DNA of 8,670 nucleotides from Microthrixaceae bacterium (GCA_947455015.1 CANGMY010000049.1:1-8670); one strand, 5' to 3'; counted from the first letter of the stretch, positions 1 to 6,201 are shown. Translations and numbers: made by a program. The notes: a model not told the origin generated them from the letters alone.

Positions 1-318
1 ACTCGCATTCGTAAGCGCACCTGTCACATCACGATCATCGTGAGCCGTTTGTCAGCAGACGATCTTGAGAAGCTTCGTGAACGCGAAGCCGCAAGTGGTC
101 GTGTCTCTGGTGGACGCGCTGCTGCTGAAGCACGTCGCGAACGCGTTGCCCGTAGCCGTCAGGCAAAGGCCGAGCGCAAGGTCGAAGAAGAGCACGATCA
201 CGATCACGATCATGACCACGAGCACGATCACGATCACGATCACGCGGAGCACGACGATGATGTCGTCGTTGAAGCCGTTGCCGACGAAGCCGTCGAGACC
301 GACGGGAAGGAAGACTGA
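1..318 (+). CDS. rplV: 50S ribosomal protein L22, C-terminal part, with a His/Asp-rich tail (5' partial)
   Basis: The window opens inside this gene, in frame from base 1, leaving 105 visible residues. The first 15 or so (TRIRKRTCHITIIVS) match the usual end of L22, a large-subunit protein that binds 23S rRNA and lines the peptide exit tunnel. Bacterial L22 normally stops about there. This one continues for roughly 90 residues in three parts: a charged Arg/Glu/Ala-rich, probably helical segment (visible residues 16-60); a strictly alternating His-Asp/Glu tract (residues 65-81, plus His84) with ten histidines; and an acidic Asp/Val/Glu end (85-105). Its position just before rpsC fits rplV, and its stop overlaps the rpsC start by one base (TGATG). 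The tail looks able to bind metal ions, but that is inference. An in-frame GTG at 40 (codon 14) is internal to the conserved end and is not a credible separate start. Confidence 0.93.
   Translation, partial: TRIRKRTCHITIIVSRLSADDLEKLREREAASGRVSGGRAAAEARRERVARSRQAKAERKVEEEHDHDHDHDHEHDHDHDHAEHDDDVVVEAVADEAVETDGKED
193..243 (+). repeat. Imperfect CACGAT hexamer repeat encoding the L22 His-Asp tract
   Basis: Two blocks of three exact CACGAT units (193-210 and 223-240) flank a degenerate pair, CATGAC CACGAG (211-222), and a final CAC follows (241-243). Every unit encodes His-Asp or His-Glu in the L22 frame. The six-base period keeps the reading frame, so gain or loss of units would change only the tract length. 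The near-identical codons suggest growth by slippage, although the degenerate centre shows the array is not freshly expanded. Confidence 0.9.
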
Positions 319-1220
319 TGGGTCAGAAGGTCAACCCGTACGGGTTCCGCCTCGGCGTGACCACCGACTGGAAGTCGCGTTGGTTTGCCGATCGTCGCGA
401 GTACTCCGACAATCTCATCCAGGATTGGAAGATCCGCGATTACCTCATGACGCAGCTGCCGCACGCAGCGATCAGCCGTGTCGAGATCGAGCGCACACGC
501 GACCGTCTTCGCGTCGACGTGCACACCGCTCGTCCCGGCATCGTCATCGGTCGTCGTGGTGCTGAAGCCGATCGCCTTCGCGCCGGCCTCACCGCAATCT
601 CTGGCAACAACAAGGTGCAGCTCAACATCCAGGAGATCAAGCAGCCGGAACTCGACGCTGCGCTGATCGCCCAGGGTGTTGCCGATCAGCTCGCTGGTCG
701 CGTCGCATTCCGTCGTGCCATGAAGCGCGCCGTGCAGAACGCACAGAAGGCTGGTGCCCTCGGCATCCGCGTGCAGTGCTCGGGCCGACTTGGTGGCGCA
801 GAAATGTCACGTACCGAGTGGTACCGCGAAGGTCGAGTGCCGTTGCACACGCTCCGCGCTGACATCGACTACGGCTTCCGTGAAGCAAAGACCACCTACG
901 GCCGCATCGGCGTGAAGGTGTGGCTCTACAAGGGCGACATTCTTCCGTACAAGAGCGTGCTCGACGACAAGGCAACTCGCGAAGCAGCAATGGCTGTCGG
1001 CGAAACTTCCGGTGACGCTCGTCCCCGCAAGGTTGTGTCGTCCGCTGCTGGTCGCAAGCGTGACGCCGATTCGGAACTCGTTGAAGACATCGAAGCAACC
1101 CCGCTGGTGAAGGAAGCCGATCCCGAGCTCGAGCGACTTCTCGCCGAGGAAGAAGAGATCGAGCGTTCAACTCGCCAGCACCACGAAACCCCGCACTTCC
1201 GTCCCGGGGATGGTGACTGA
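318..1220 (+). CDS. rpsC: 30S ribosomal protein S3 with long acidic C-terminal extension
   Basis: S3 sits at the mRNA entry of the small subunit and helps its helicase activity. The start MGQKVNPYGFRLG is the family hallmark. A KH-type RNA-binding domain follows, with GIVIGRRG at residues 74-81, and then the C-terminal domain (RVQCSGRLGGAEMSRTEWYREG and TTYGRIGVKVWLYKGDILP). The recognised core ends near residue 213. About 87 further residues make the protein 300 aa, against roughly 210-230 in many bacteria. Long S3 tails are known in Actinobacteria. This one is Glu-rich (EEEEIE near 277-282) and finishes with three histidines (288, 289, 293). The ATG at 318 overlaps the rplV stop and has a purine-rich GGAAGGAAG upstream at 305-313. 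Confidence 0.98.
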   Translation: MGQKVNPYGFRLGVTTDWKSRWFADRREYSDNLIQDWKIRDYLMTQLPHAAISRVEIERTRDRLRVDVHTARPGIVIGRRGAEADRLRAGLTAISGNNKVQLNIQEIKQPELDAALIAQGVADQLAGRVAFRRAMKRAVQNAQKAGALGIRVQCSGRLGGAEMSRTEWYREGRVPLHTLRADIDYGFREAKTTYGRIGVKVWLYKGDILPYKSVLDDKATREAAMAVGETSGDARPRKVVSSAAGRKRDADSELVEDIEATPLVKEADPELERLLAEEEEIERSTRQHHETPHFRPGDGD

Positions 1221-1222
1221 AC

Positions 1223-1639
1223 ATGTTGATGCCTAAGAAGGTCAAGCACCGCAAGCAACAGCGCGGTCGTATGAAGGGTCAAGCCAAGGGTGGAACCGAA
1301 GTCACGTTTGGTGACTACGGCATCCAGGCACTCGAGCCGGGTTGGATCACCGCCCGTCAGATCGAGGCCGCCCGTATCGCGATGACTCGTCATATCAAGC
1401 GTGGTGGCAAGGTCTGGATCAACGTGTTCCCAGACAAGCCCGTCACCCAAAAGCCCGCTGAAACCCGCATGGGTTCCGGTAAGGGCAACCCCGAACGTTG
1501 GGTCGCCGTGGTCAAGCCCGGTCGCATCATGTTCGAACTGTCCTACAACGACCCCGAGATCGCCCGCGCGGCAATCGACCGGGCCATCCAGAAGCTGCCG
1601 ATCAAGGCTCGCTTCGTTGCTCGTGAGGAGTCCTTCTGA
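1223..1639 (+). CDS. rplP: 50S ribosomal protein L16
   Basis: L16 is a large-subunit protein near the A-site finger that helps position aminoacyl-tRNA and is needed for late 50S assembly. The 138-aa length and the N-terminus MLMPKKVKHRKQ are typical, and the second in-frame ATG (1229) would remove only two residues. Other family stretches are GWITARQIEAARIA (40-53), KVWINVFPDKPVTQKP (63-78) and RMGSGKG (82-88). Arg82 aligns with the Arg81 that is hydroxylated in E. coli L16; whether it is modified here cannot be told. The gene begins two bases after rpsC. The ribosome binding site is weak (GGTGA at 1212-1216), so it may depend on coupling to rpsC translation. Confidence 0.98.
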   Translation: MLMPKKVKHRKQQRGRMKGQAKGGTEVTFGDYGIQALEPGWITARQIEAARIAMTRHIKRGGKVWINVFPDKPVTQKPAETRMGSGKGNPERWVAVVKPGRIMFELSYNDPEIARAAIDRAIQKLPIKARFVAREESF

Positions 1640-1872
1640 TGGCGAAGACCAAAGAATCACTCCGTGACGTCAGCGACGGCGAACTTCTCGACAAGTTGGC
1701 ATCGGCAAAGGAAGAACTTTTCAACCTTCGCTTCCAGCACGTCACCGGTCAGCTCGACAACACCGCACGTCTCGGTGTGGTCCGCAAGCAGGTTGCTCAG
1801 CTCAACACTGAATTGCGGACCCGCGAGATCGCCGCAGCCGAAGCGCTGTCGAAGAACGAGGAGAACGCCTGA
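1639..1872 (+). CDS. rpmC: 50S ribosomal protein L29
   Basis: L29 is a small helical-hairpin protein near the tunnel exit, next to L23, where it contributes to the docking area for nascent-chain factors such as SRP and trigger factor. The 77-aa product has the family core: a first helix with LRDVSDGELLDKLASAKEEL, the signature LFNLRFQ (about 27-33), and a second helix containing ARLGVVRKQVAQLNTELRTRE. A short Glu/Ala/Asn-rich end follows. The ATG overlaps the rplP stop by one base, and GAGGAG at 1625-1630, eight bases before it, is a good ribosome binding site. Confidence 0.97.
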   Translation: MAKTKESLRDVSDGELLDKLASAKEELFNLRFQHVTGQLDNTARLGVVRKQVAQLNTELRTREIAAAEALSKNEENA

Positions 1873-2150
1873 TGGCTGAGGAAACCACGGCCACCGAGCG
1901 CGCCAATCCGCGCAAGATCCGTGAGGGAACGGTCGTTTCGACGTCCATGGACAAAACCGCAGTCGTCGCAGTGACCGACCGCGTGCGTCACCCTCGCTAC
2001 AACAAGACCGTTCAGCGCACGAACAAGTTGTACGTCCACGACGAGACCAACGATCTCAATGTCGGCGACAAGGTTCGCGTGCAGGAAACCCGCCCGCTTT
2101 CAAAGACGAAGCGCTGGCGTGTCCTCGATGTTCTGGAGCGTGCACGATGA
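1872..2150 (+). CDS. rpsQ: 30S ribosomal protein S17
   Basis: S17 is an OB-fold protein that binds the 5' domain of 16S rRNA and acts early in 30S assembly. The 92-aa product shows the family run: KIREGTVVSTSMDKTAVVAV, then RHPRYNKTVQRTNKLYVHDE, then the loop and strand NVGDKVRVQETRPLSKTKRW. About 14 residues (MAEETTATERANPR) precede the core, a short variable extension. The start overlaps the rpmC stop by one base and GAGGAG lies at 1858-1863. Its end overlaps rplN by four bases, so the usual S10/spc operon boundary is closed here. Confidence 0.97.
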   Translation: MAEETTATERANPRKIREGTVVSTSMDKTAVVAVTDRVRHPRYNKTVQRTNKLYVHDETNDLNVGDKVRVQETRPLSKTKRWRVLDVLERAR

Positions 2151-2515
2151 TCCAGCAGGAATCCCGACTTCGGGTTGCCGACAACAGTGGTGCGAAGGAA
2201 GTTCTTTGCATCAAGGTTCTCGGTGGCACGCGTCGCCGTTACGCCTCGATCGGTGACATCTTTGTCGCCACGGTCAAGGACGCCATCCCAGGCGCCGGCG
2301 TCAAGAAGGGCGACGTCGTCAAGTGCGTCGTCGTTCGCGTCAAGAAGGAAAAGCGTCGTCCAGACGGTTCCTACATCAAGTTCGACGAGAACGCTGCAGT
2401 TCTCATCAATGACAACTTGCAGCCGCGTGGCACGCGCATCTTCGGCCCAGTGGGTCGCGAGCTGCGTGACAAGAAGTTCATGCGAATCGTCTCACTCGCC
2501 CCGGAGGTGTTGTGA
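2147..2515 (+). CDS. rplN: 50S ribosomal protein L14
   Basis: L14 is a highly conserved five-stranded barrel protein on the 50S interface that contributes an intersubunit bridge to 16S rRNA and is the docking site of the silencing factor RsfS. The 122-aa length is the standard size. Diagnostic stretches include MIQQESRLRVADNSGAKEV at the start, VKKGDVVKCVVVRVKKE in the middle, and PRGTRIFGPVGRELR near the end. The ATG sits inside ATGA, overlapping the rpsQ stop by four bases, with GGAG at 2135-2138. In E. coli rplN opens the spc operon behind its own promoter; here there is no space for a separate promoter outside coding sequence. Confidence 0.99.
   Translation: MIQQESRLRVADNSGAKEVLCIKVLGGTRRRYASIGDIFVATVKDAIPGAGVKKGDVVKCVVVRVKKEKRRPDGSYIKFDENAAVLINDNLQPRGTRIFGPVGRELRDKKFMRIVSLAPEVL
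2503..2507 (+). promoter_or_regulatory. Ribosome binding site that decides the rplX start
   Basis: GGAGG lies seven bases before the ATG at 2515. A GTG at 2512, directly in front of that ATG and in frame, would be only four bases away, so the ATG is preferred; it gives MKIRKGD, the usual L24 beginning, without an extra residue. Confidence 0.75.
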
Positions 2516-2826
2516 TGAAAATCCGCAAGGGCGACCGCGTTCAGGTGCTGTCCGGTAAGGACCGCGGCAAGACCGGTACCGTCACTCGATCCATTCCCGA
2601 AAAGGGAAAGGTCATCGTCGATGGTGTCAACATCGCCAAGAAGCATCAGAAGCCCGTTAGTCAGACCAACACCGGCGGCATCATCGACAAAGAGATGCCC
2701 ATTCCGGCTTCCAACGTCGCCATCGTTTGCAACTCGTGCAGCAAGCCGACTCGTATCGGTTACCGCTTCGAGCCCGATGGCACCAAGGTCCGGATCTGCC
2801 GCAAATGCGAAGGAGACCTCGCATGA
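2515..2826 (+). CDS. rplX: 50S ribosomal protein L24, four-cysteine (zinc-ribbon-like) form
   Basis: L24 is an assembly-initiating 50S protein that binds the 5' end of 23S rRNA. The 103-aa product opens with a KOW motif (KIRKGDRVQVLSGKDRGKTG, residues 2-21), followed by the conserved GVNIAKKH and the GGIIDKEMPI stretch. The C-terminal part carries two CxxC pairs, Cys72/Cys75 (CNSC) and Cys95/Cys98 (CRKC), flanking KPTRIGYRF. Several bacterial lineages have this cysteine-bearing form and others have lost the cysteines; zinc binding is expected from the spacing but not shown. The start overlaps the rplN stop by one base (TGATG), and the end overlaps rplE by four. Confidence 0.97.
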   Translation: MKIRKGDRVQVLSGKDRGKTGTVTRSIPEKGKVIVDGVNIAKKHQKPVSQTNTGGIIDKEMPIPASNVAIVCNSCSKPTRIGYRFEPDGTKVRICRKCEGDLA

Positions 2827-3395
2827 GCACCGCGACAACAACCGTTCCTCGTCTCAAGACCCGCTACAACGATGAGATCCGTGCCCAACTCAAGGACACG
2901 CTCGAACTCGGCAACATCATGCAGGTCCCGCGTTTCGAGAAGATCGTGATCAACTCAGGCGTCGGCAAGGCACTCGCTCAGTCGTCACTGATCGATGGCG
3001 CCGTGCGCGACCTCGAACGGATCACCGGCCAGAAGGTCATCGTGACCAAGGCCAAGAAGTCCATCGCCGGTTTCAAACTGCGTGAGGGCAATGCCATTGG
3101 TGTGAAGGTCACGCTTCGTGGCGATCGCATGTGGGAGTTCTTCGACCGGCTCATCAGCCTGGCGATTCCCCGTATCCGCGATTTCCGTGGATTGTCACCG
3201 AAGTCCTTCGACGGACATGGCAACTACACCTTTGGTCTTCCCGAACAGCTCATGTTCCCGGAGATCGATTACGACAAGGTCGACGTCCCCCGCGGCTTCG
3301 ACATCACAATCGTGACCACTGCCAAGACCAATGCCGAGGGCAAAGCCCTGCTCGATGCTTTCGGCTTCCCGTTCAAGCGTGAGGGGCAGCAGTAA
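2823..3395 (+). CDS. rplE: 50S ribosomal protein L5
   Basis: L5 binds 5S rRNA with L18 in the central protuberance and touches P-site tRNA. The 190-aa product has the family blocks: LKTRYNDEIRAQL, then VPRFEKIVINSGVGKA, then KKSIAGFKLREGNAIGVKVT, and near the end the glycine-rich DFRGLSPKSFDGHGNYTFGL. The reading frame stays open upstream to 2727, but the ATG at 2823 is chosen because AAGGAG (2810-2815) lies seven bases before it and because it overlaps the rplX stop as ATGA. In E. coli the start region of rplE mRNA is where S8 represses the spc operon; I could not recognise an equivalent 16S-mimic fold by eye. Confidence 0.98.
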   Translation: MSTATTTVPRLKTRYNDEIRAQLKDTLELGNIMQVPRFEKIVINSGVGKALAQSSLIDGAVRDLERITGQKVIVTKAKKSIAGFKLREGNAIGVKVTLRGDRMWEFFDRLISLAIPRIRDFRGLSPKSFDGHGNYTFGLPEQLMFPEIDYDKVDVPRGFDITIVTTAKTNAEGKALLDAFGFPFKREGQQ

Positions 3396-3580
3396 TGGCC
3401 AAAAAGGCGCTCGTTAATAAGCAACGTGAGACCCCGAAGTTCAAGGTCCGTGGTTACACCCGTTGCCAGAAGTGCGGACGGCCTCGTGCTGTGTACCGCA
3501 AGTTCCAGCTGTGCCGTATCTGCTTGCGCGATCTCGGACACGCTGGCGAAATTCCTGGTCTCAAAAAGGCCAGCTGGTAG
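3395..3580 (+). CDS. rpsN: 30S ribosomal protein S14, short zinc-binding type
   Basis: S14 joins the 30S head late in assembly. The 61-aa length and the four cysteines (24, 27, 40, 43; CQKC and CRIC) identify the zinc-finger form, often called type Z, as opposed to the roughly 100-aa cysteine-free form that many bacteria express when zinc is scarce. The ending RDLGHAGEIPGLKKASW is the typical close of this form. The start overlaps the rplE stop by one base (TAATG) behind GAGGGG at 3381-3386. Whether the genome also holds a zinc-independent paralogue cannot be seen here. Confidence 0.98.
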   Translation: MAKKALVNKQRETPKFKVRGYTRCQKCGRPRAVYRKFQLCRICLRDLGHAGEIPGLKKASW

Positions 3581-3586
3581 GGGAGG
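3581..3586 (+). promoter_or_regulatory. Ribosome binding site that decides the rpsH start
   Basis: GGGAGG directly follows the rpsN stop and lies seven bases before the ATG at 3594. The frame is open upstream to 3426, but that part overlaps rpsN and has no S8 similarity. A second ATG at 3600 is possible but would be thirteen bases from this site. Confidence 0.75.
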
Positions 3587-3593
3587 CGACGAC

Positions 3594-3998
3594 ATGACAA
3601 TGACAGATCCCATCGCCGACATGCTCACCCGCATCCGCAACGCGAACACCGCGATGCACGATGAGGTACGCATGCCCTCCTCCAAGGTGAAAGAAGCACT
3701 CGCGCAACTCCTCCTCGCCGAGGGTTACATCGAGAGCTTCACCATCGCTGACGACCCGAACCGTCCCGGTTCAATCCTCACCGTCACCATGAAGTACTCG
3801 CCCGAACGCAAGCGCGTCATCTCCGGTGTCAAGCGCGTGTCGAAGCCGGGCCTCCGTGTGTACACCAAGGCCGACAAGATCCCCCGGGTTCTTGGCGGAT
3901 TGGGTGTCGCTGTCCTGTCCACTAGTCAGGGTCTAATGACCGACCGTGAGGCGCGTAAGCGTCGCATGGGCGGCGAGATCCTGTGCTTCGTTTGGTAA
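3594..3998 (+). CDS. rpsH: 30S ribosomal protein S8
   Basis: S8 binds the central domain of 16S rRNA and is an early assembly protein; in E. coli it is also the translational repressor of the spc operon. The 134-aa product begins MTMTDPIADMLTRIRNAN, the canonical N-terminus, continues with MPSSKVKEALAQLLLAEGYI, and ends with the signature STSQGLMTDREARKRRMGGE followed by ILCFVW. The 13-base gap from rpsN holds a strong ribosome binding site. Whether the autoregulation known in E. coli works here is not shown by the sequence. Confidence 0.98.
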   Translation: MTMTDPIADMLTRIRNANTAMHDEVRMPSSKVKEALAQLLLAEGYIESFTIADDPNRPGSILTVTMKYSPERKRVISGVKRVSKPGLRVYTKADKIPRVLGGLGVAVLSTSQGLMTDREARKRRMGGEILCFVW

Positions 3999-4007
3999 GG
4001 GGCTGAC

Positions 4008-4547
4008 ATGTCACGAGTAGGACGCGCTCCTATCGCTGTTCCGGCTGGCGTCGAGGTTTCGATCGCTGGTCAGCACATCTCCGTCAAGGGTTCCAAAGGA
4101 ACACTTGAACGCGATGTTCCCGGTGAGATCACCATCCGTCAGGAAGGTACTGAACTCATCGTCGAACGTCCCAACGACGAACGTCAGAACCGTGCGTTGC
4201 ACGGCCTGGTTCGCTCGCTTGTTAACAACATGGTCATTGGCGTAAGCGATGGCTTCACCAAGGAACTTGAAATCATCGGCGTCGGTTATCGCGCCACCGC
4301 GAAGGGCGACAACGCGCTCGACCTCGCGCTTGGTTTCAGTCACCCGGTGAGCGTTGTTGCTCCGGCCGGCATCACCTTCGAGGTTCCCGCACCGACCCAG
4401 ATTCTGGTCAAGGGCACCGACAAGGAAACTGTTGGTCAGGTCGCCGCAGACATCCGTGCAATCCGTAAGCCTGAGCCCTATAAGGGCAAGGGTGTCCGGT
4501 ACAAGGGCGAATACGTTGCCCGCAAGGCCGGCAAGGCAGGTAAGTAG
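4008..4547 (+). CDS. rplF: 50S ribosomal protein L6
   Basis: L6 lies near the factor-binding site at the base of the L7/L12 stalk and contacts the sarcin-ricin loop region. It is 179 aa, the usual size, built of two related alpha/beta domains. The N-terminus MSRVGRAPIAVPAGVEV, the middle GVSDGFTKELEIIGVGYRA, and the C-terminal signature PEPYKGKGVRYKGE are all present, and the protein closes with a lysine-rich KAGKAGK tail. It starts nine bases after rpsH with AAGGGG at 3997-4002, five bases before the ATG. Confidence 0.98.
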   Translation: MSRVGRAPIAVPAGVEVSIAGQHISVKGSKGTLERDVPGEITIRQEGTELIVERPNDERQNRALHGLVRSLVNNMVIGVSDGFTKELEIIGVGYRATAKGDNALDLALGFSHPVSVVAPAGITFEVPAPTQILVKGTDKETVGQVAADIRAIRKPEPYKGKGVRYKGEYVARKAGKAGK

Positions 4548-4549
4548 AC

Positions 4550-4915
4550 ATGAGCGACAAAGCACAGCAAAAGCGCGACGCGCGAATCCGTCGTCACCGT
4601 CGAGTGCGCAAGCAGGTGCGTGGCACCGCAACGCGTCCTCGTATGGCGGTCTACCGATCCAATCGCCACATCAACGCACAGATCATCGACGACATCAGCG
4701 GTCGCACCATCGTCGCTGCATCGTCGGTGGAAACCGGTGTCGCCTCTGGTGGCACCAGCAACATCGCTGCAGCAACCGCGGTTGGCAAGCTTCTTGCTGA
4801 GCGTGCGAAGGCTGCGGGTATCGACAAGGTCGTGTTCGATCGCGGTGGTTTCCTCTACCACGGTCGTGTCGCTGCTGTTGCCGATGCCGCCCGAGAAGCT
4901 GGACTGGAGTTCTGA
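4550..4915 (+). CDS. rplR: 50S ribosomal protein L18
   Basis: L18 binds 5S rRNA and, with L5, anchors it in the central protuberance. The 121-aa product has the basic, Arg-rich N-terminal arm (residues 8-30, RDARIRRHRRVRKQVRGT), the core strand PRMAVYRSNRHINAQIIDD, and the C-terminal signature VVFDRGGFLYHGRVAAVADAA ending REAGLEF, all standard for the family. It begins two bases after the rplF stop. The upstream AGGTAAG (4538-4544) is a weak ribosome binding site, so coupling to rplF is likely. Confidence 0.98.
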   Translation: MSDKAQQKRDARIRRHRRVRKQVRGTATRPRMAVYRSNRHINAQIIDDISGRTIVAASSVETGVASGGTSNIAAATAVGKLLAERAKAAGIDKVVFDRGGFLYHGRVAAVADAAREAGLEF

Positions 4916-5478
4916 TGGCCCTCAACGCTGACGCTCTCGCACTTCGCGAGTCACGCGTGATCAACATCAACCGAGTTGCAAAGGTCGTCAAGGGCGGTCG
5001 TCGTTTCTCGTTCACCGCTCTCGTGGTGATCGGTGACGGTGCTGGCCATGTCGGTCTTGGTTACGGCAAGGCCAAGGAAGTTCCCTTGGCCATCCAAAAG
5101 GGCACCGAAGAGGCTCGCAAGAACCTGTTCAAGGTTCCGTTGGCCGGCTCGACCGTCACTCATCCAATTGTCGGACGCATGGGCGCCGGACGCGTGCTGA
5201 TTCAGCCCGCTGCTCCTGGTACCGGTGTGATCGCTGGTGGTGCTGCTCGCGCCATCCTCGAAGAGGCCGGCATCCACGACGTTCTTTGTAAGTCACTTGG
5301 CTCCTCGAACCACATCAACGTGGCTCGTGCGACCATCGCCGGCTTGCAGGGTCTCAAGGATCCCAACGAGGTCGCTCGACTTCGTGGACTTGCACCTGAA
5401 GAGTTCGTTCCCAAGGGCATGCTCGAAGCCTTCAGGCTTTCCGAGCGTGGACCCCACGTTCCCAATGAGGTCGTGTGA
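4915..5478 (+). CDS. rpsE: 30S ribosomal protein S5
   Basis: S5 lies at the mRNA entry with S3 and S4 and influences decoding fidelity. The 187-aa product has the double-stranded-RNA-binding N-terminal domain (VININRVAKVVKGGRRFSFT, residues 15-34) and the C-terminal domain with PAAPGTGVIAGGAARAILE and SSNHINVARATIAGL. The loop residues Lys26-Gly27-Gly28, where spectinomycin-resistance changes arise in other bacteria, are of the ordinary sensitive type. It is about 20 residues longer than E. coli S5, mostly at the C-terminus after the core. The start overlaps the rplR stop by one base, with GGAG at 4906-4909. Confidence 0.98.
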   Translation: MALNADALALRESRVININRVAKVVKGGRRFSFTALVVIGDGAGHVGLGYGKAKEVPLAIQKGTEEARKNLFKVPLAGSTVTHPIVGRMGAGRVLIQPAAPGTGVIAGGAARAILEEAGIHDVLCKSLGSSNHINVARATIAGLQGLKDPNEVARLRGLAPEEFVPKGMLEAFRLSERGPHVPNEVV

Positions 5479-5678
5479 TGGCAGAACTTAAGGTCACCCA
5501 AATCAAGTCGTCGATCGGCACCAAGCCCAAGCATCGCGGAACCCTCCGTGCCCTTGGTCTTCGTGGTATCGGCAAGACCAACACCCTTCCCGACCGTCCT
5601 GAAATTCGCGGCATGATCGCTCGTGTCCCGCATCTCATTTCTGTCGAAGAGGTCGAGCCCGGCTCGACCAGCAAGTGA
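5478..5678 (+). CDS. rpmD: 50S ribosomal protein L30
   Basis: L30 is a small large-subunit protein that is dispensable or absent in some bacteria. The 66-aa product contains the typical run LKVTQIKSSIGTKPKHRGTL followed by RALGLRGIGKTNTLPD, then IRGMIARVPHLISVEEV. The ATG at 5478 is preferred over the adjacent in-frame GTG at 5475 because GAGG (5467-5470) lies seven bases before it and it makes the one-base TGATG overlap with rpsE that recurs through this operon. About six residues (EPGSTSK region) extend past the usual end. Confidence 0.96.
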   Translation: MAELKVTQIKSSIGTKPKHRGTLRALGLRGIGKTNTLPDRPEIRGMIARVPHLISVEEVEPGSTSK

Positions 5679-5680
5679 GG
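5677..5680 (+). promoter_or_regulatory. Ribosome binding site that decides the rplO GTG start
   Basis: GAGG overlaps the end of rpmD and sits five bases before the GTG at 5686. The open frame continues upstream to 5623, inside rpmD, but those residues do not resemble L15, while translation from the GTG gives MKIHDLKPAEGS, the expected N-terminus. Confidence 0.75.
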
Positions 5681-5685
5681 ACATC

Positions 5686-6174
5686 GTGAAGATTCATGAT
5701 CTCAAGCCCGCTGAGGGCTCAAACCGTCGCCGCAAGCGCGTCGGCCGTGGTATCGGTGGCAAGGGCGGCAAGACCGCAGGCCGCGGTACCAAGGGCCAGG
5801 GCGCACGTACGACCATCCCCGCTCGTTTCGAGGGTGGTCAGATGCCTCTGCACATGCGTGTGCCGAAGCTTCGTGGCTTCAACAACCCCTTCCGCGTGGA
5901 ATACCAGGCCATCAACCTCGACTCCATCAACGACTCAGGCCTCGACATCGTCGATCCCGTTTCGCTGCTGGGCAAGAGCCTTGTTGGCAAGGGTTCACTC
6001 GTGAAGGTGCTCGGCCGCGGTGAAATCACCCGTGCCGTCACCGTGCGTGCACATTCCTTCTCAAAGTCAGCGGAAGCGGCAATCACCGCTGCCGGTGGCA
6101 CTGTCGAAATCATCCCGTTGCCGTGGGGCGAACGTCGTCCTCCTGTAAAGGGCAACCAGTTCGCAAACCGCTGA
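5686..6174 (+). CDS. rplO: 50S ribosomal protein L15
   Basis: L15 is a late-assembly 50S protein with a long, basic, glycine-rich N-terminal arm that threads through 23S rRNA. The 162-aa product starts with GTG and reads MKIHDLKPAEGSNRRRKRVG. The arm RGIGGKGGKTAGRGTKGQGA (residues 21-40) is the hallmark, followed by FEGGQMPLHMRVPKLRGF. The C-terminal domain includes VKVLGRGEITRAVTVRAHSF and SAEAAITAAGGTVEII. It lies seven bases after rpmD and 40 bases before secY, the last ribosomal-protein gene in this stretch. Confidence 0.98.
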   Translation: MKIHDLKPAEGSNRRRKRVGRGIGGKGGKTAGRGTKGQGARTTIPARFEGGQMPLHMRVPKLRGFNNPFRVEYQAINLDSINDSGLDIVDPVSLLGKSLVGKGSLVKVLGRGEITRAVTVRAHSFSKSAEAAITAAGGTVEIIPLPWGERRPPVKGNQFANR

Positions 6175-6177
6175 CGC

Positions 6178-6201
6178 ACTGCTGGCGTTCTAGCCAGCGG
6201 T
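6178..6201 (+). other. Hairpin in the rplO-secY gap
   Basis: ACTGCTGGC (6178-6186) pairs with GCCAGCGGT (6193-6201) as a nine-base stem with one T-G wobble (6180/6199) around the six-base loop GTTCTA. It begins three bases after the rplO stop and ends one base before the secY ribosome binding site. No run of T follows, so it is not a standard intrinsic terminator. It could be an RNA-processing or stability element, an attenuating structure, or a modulator of secY initiation. The sequence shows only the folding potential. Confidence 0.6.

Noticed and set aside
193..243. CRISPR or iteron-like direct repeats
   Set aside because: The units are six bases long, contiguous and in frame inside rplV, with no spacers and no AT-rich origin features; a coding microsatellite explains them.
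52..252. A minus-strand frame across the L22 tail giving a hydrophobic Val/Ile-rich stretch
   Set aside because: The apparent membrane segment is simply the reverse complement of the CACGAT repeat (ATCGTG gives Ile-Val), so it is a by-product of the repeat and not a small membrane protein.
926..1660. A 244-codon open frame on the minus strand opposite rpsC and rplP
   Set aside because: It lies wholly opposite two well-conserved ribosomal genes and its product resembles no family I recognise. Long antisense frames are common opposite GC-rich, codon-biased genes.
3426..3593. An N-terminal extension of S8 by 56 residues
   Set aside because: The stretch overlaps rpsN out of frame and has no S8 similarity; the GGGAGG at 3581-3586 supports the start at 3594.
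4011..4631. A 206-codon minus-strand open frame opposite rplF and the start of rplR
   Set aside because: It mirrors the coding strand of two certain genes, shows no recognisable domain, and has no clear ribosome binding site or transcription signal of its own.
6178..6201. Intrinsic terminator after rplO
   Set aside because: The stem is reasonable, but the following bases are AGGAGTGACC with no T-run, and secY starts 14 bases later with its own ribosome binding site.
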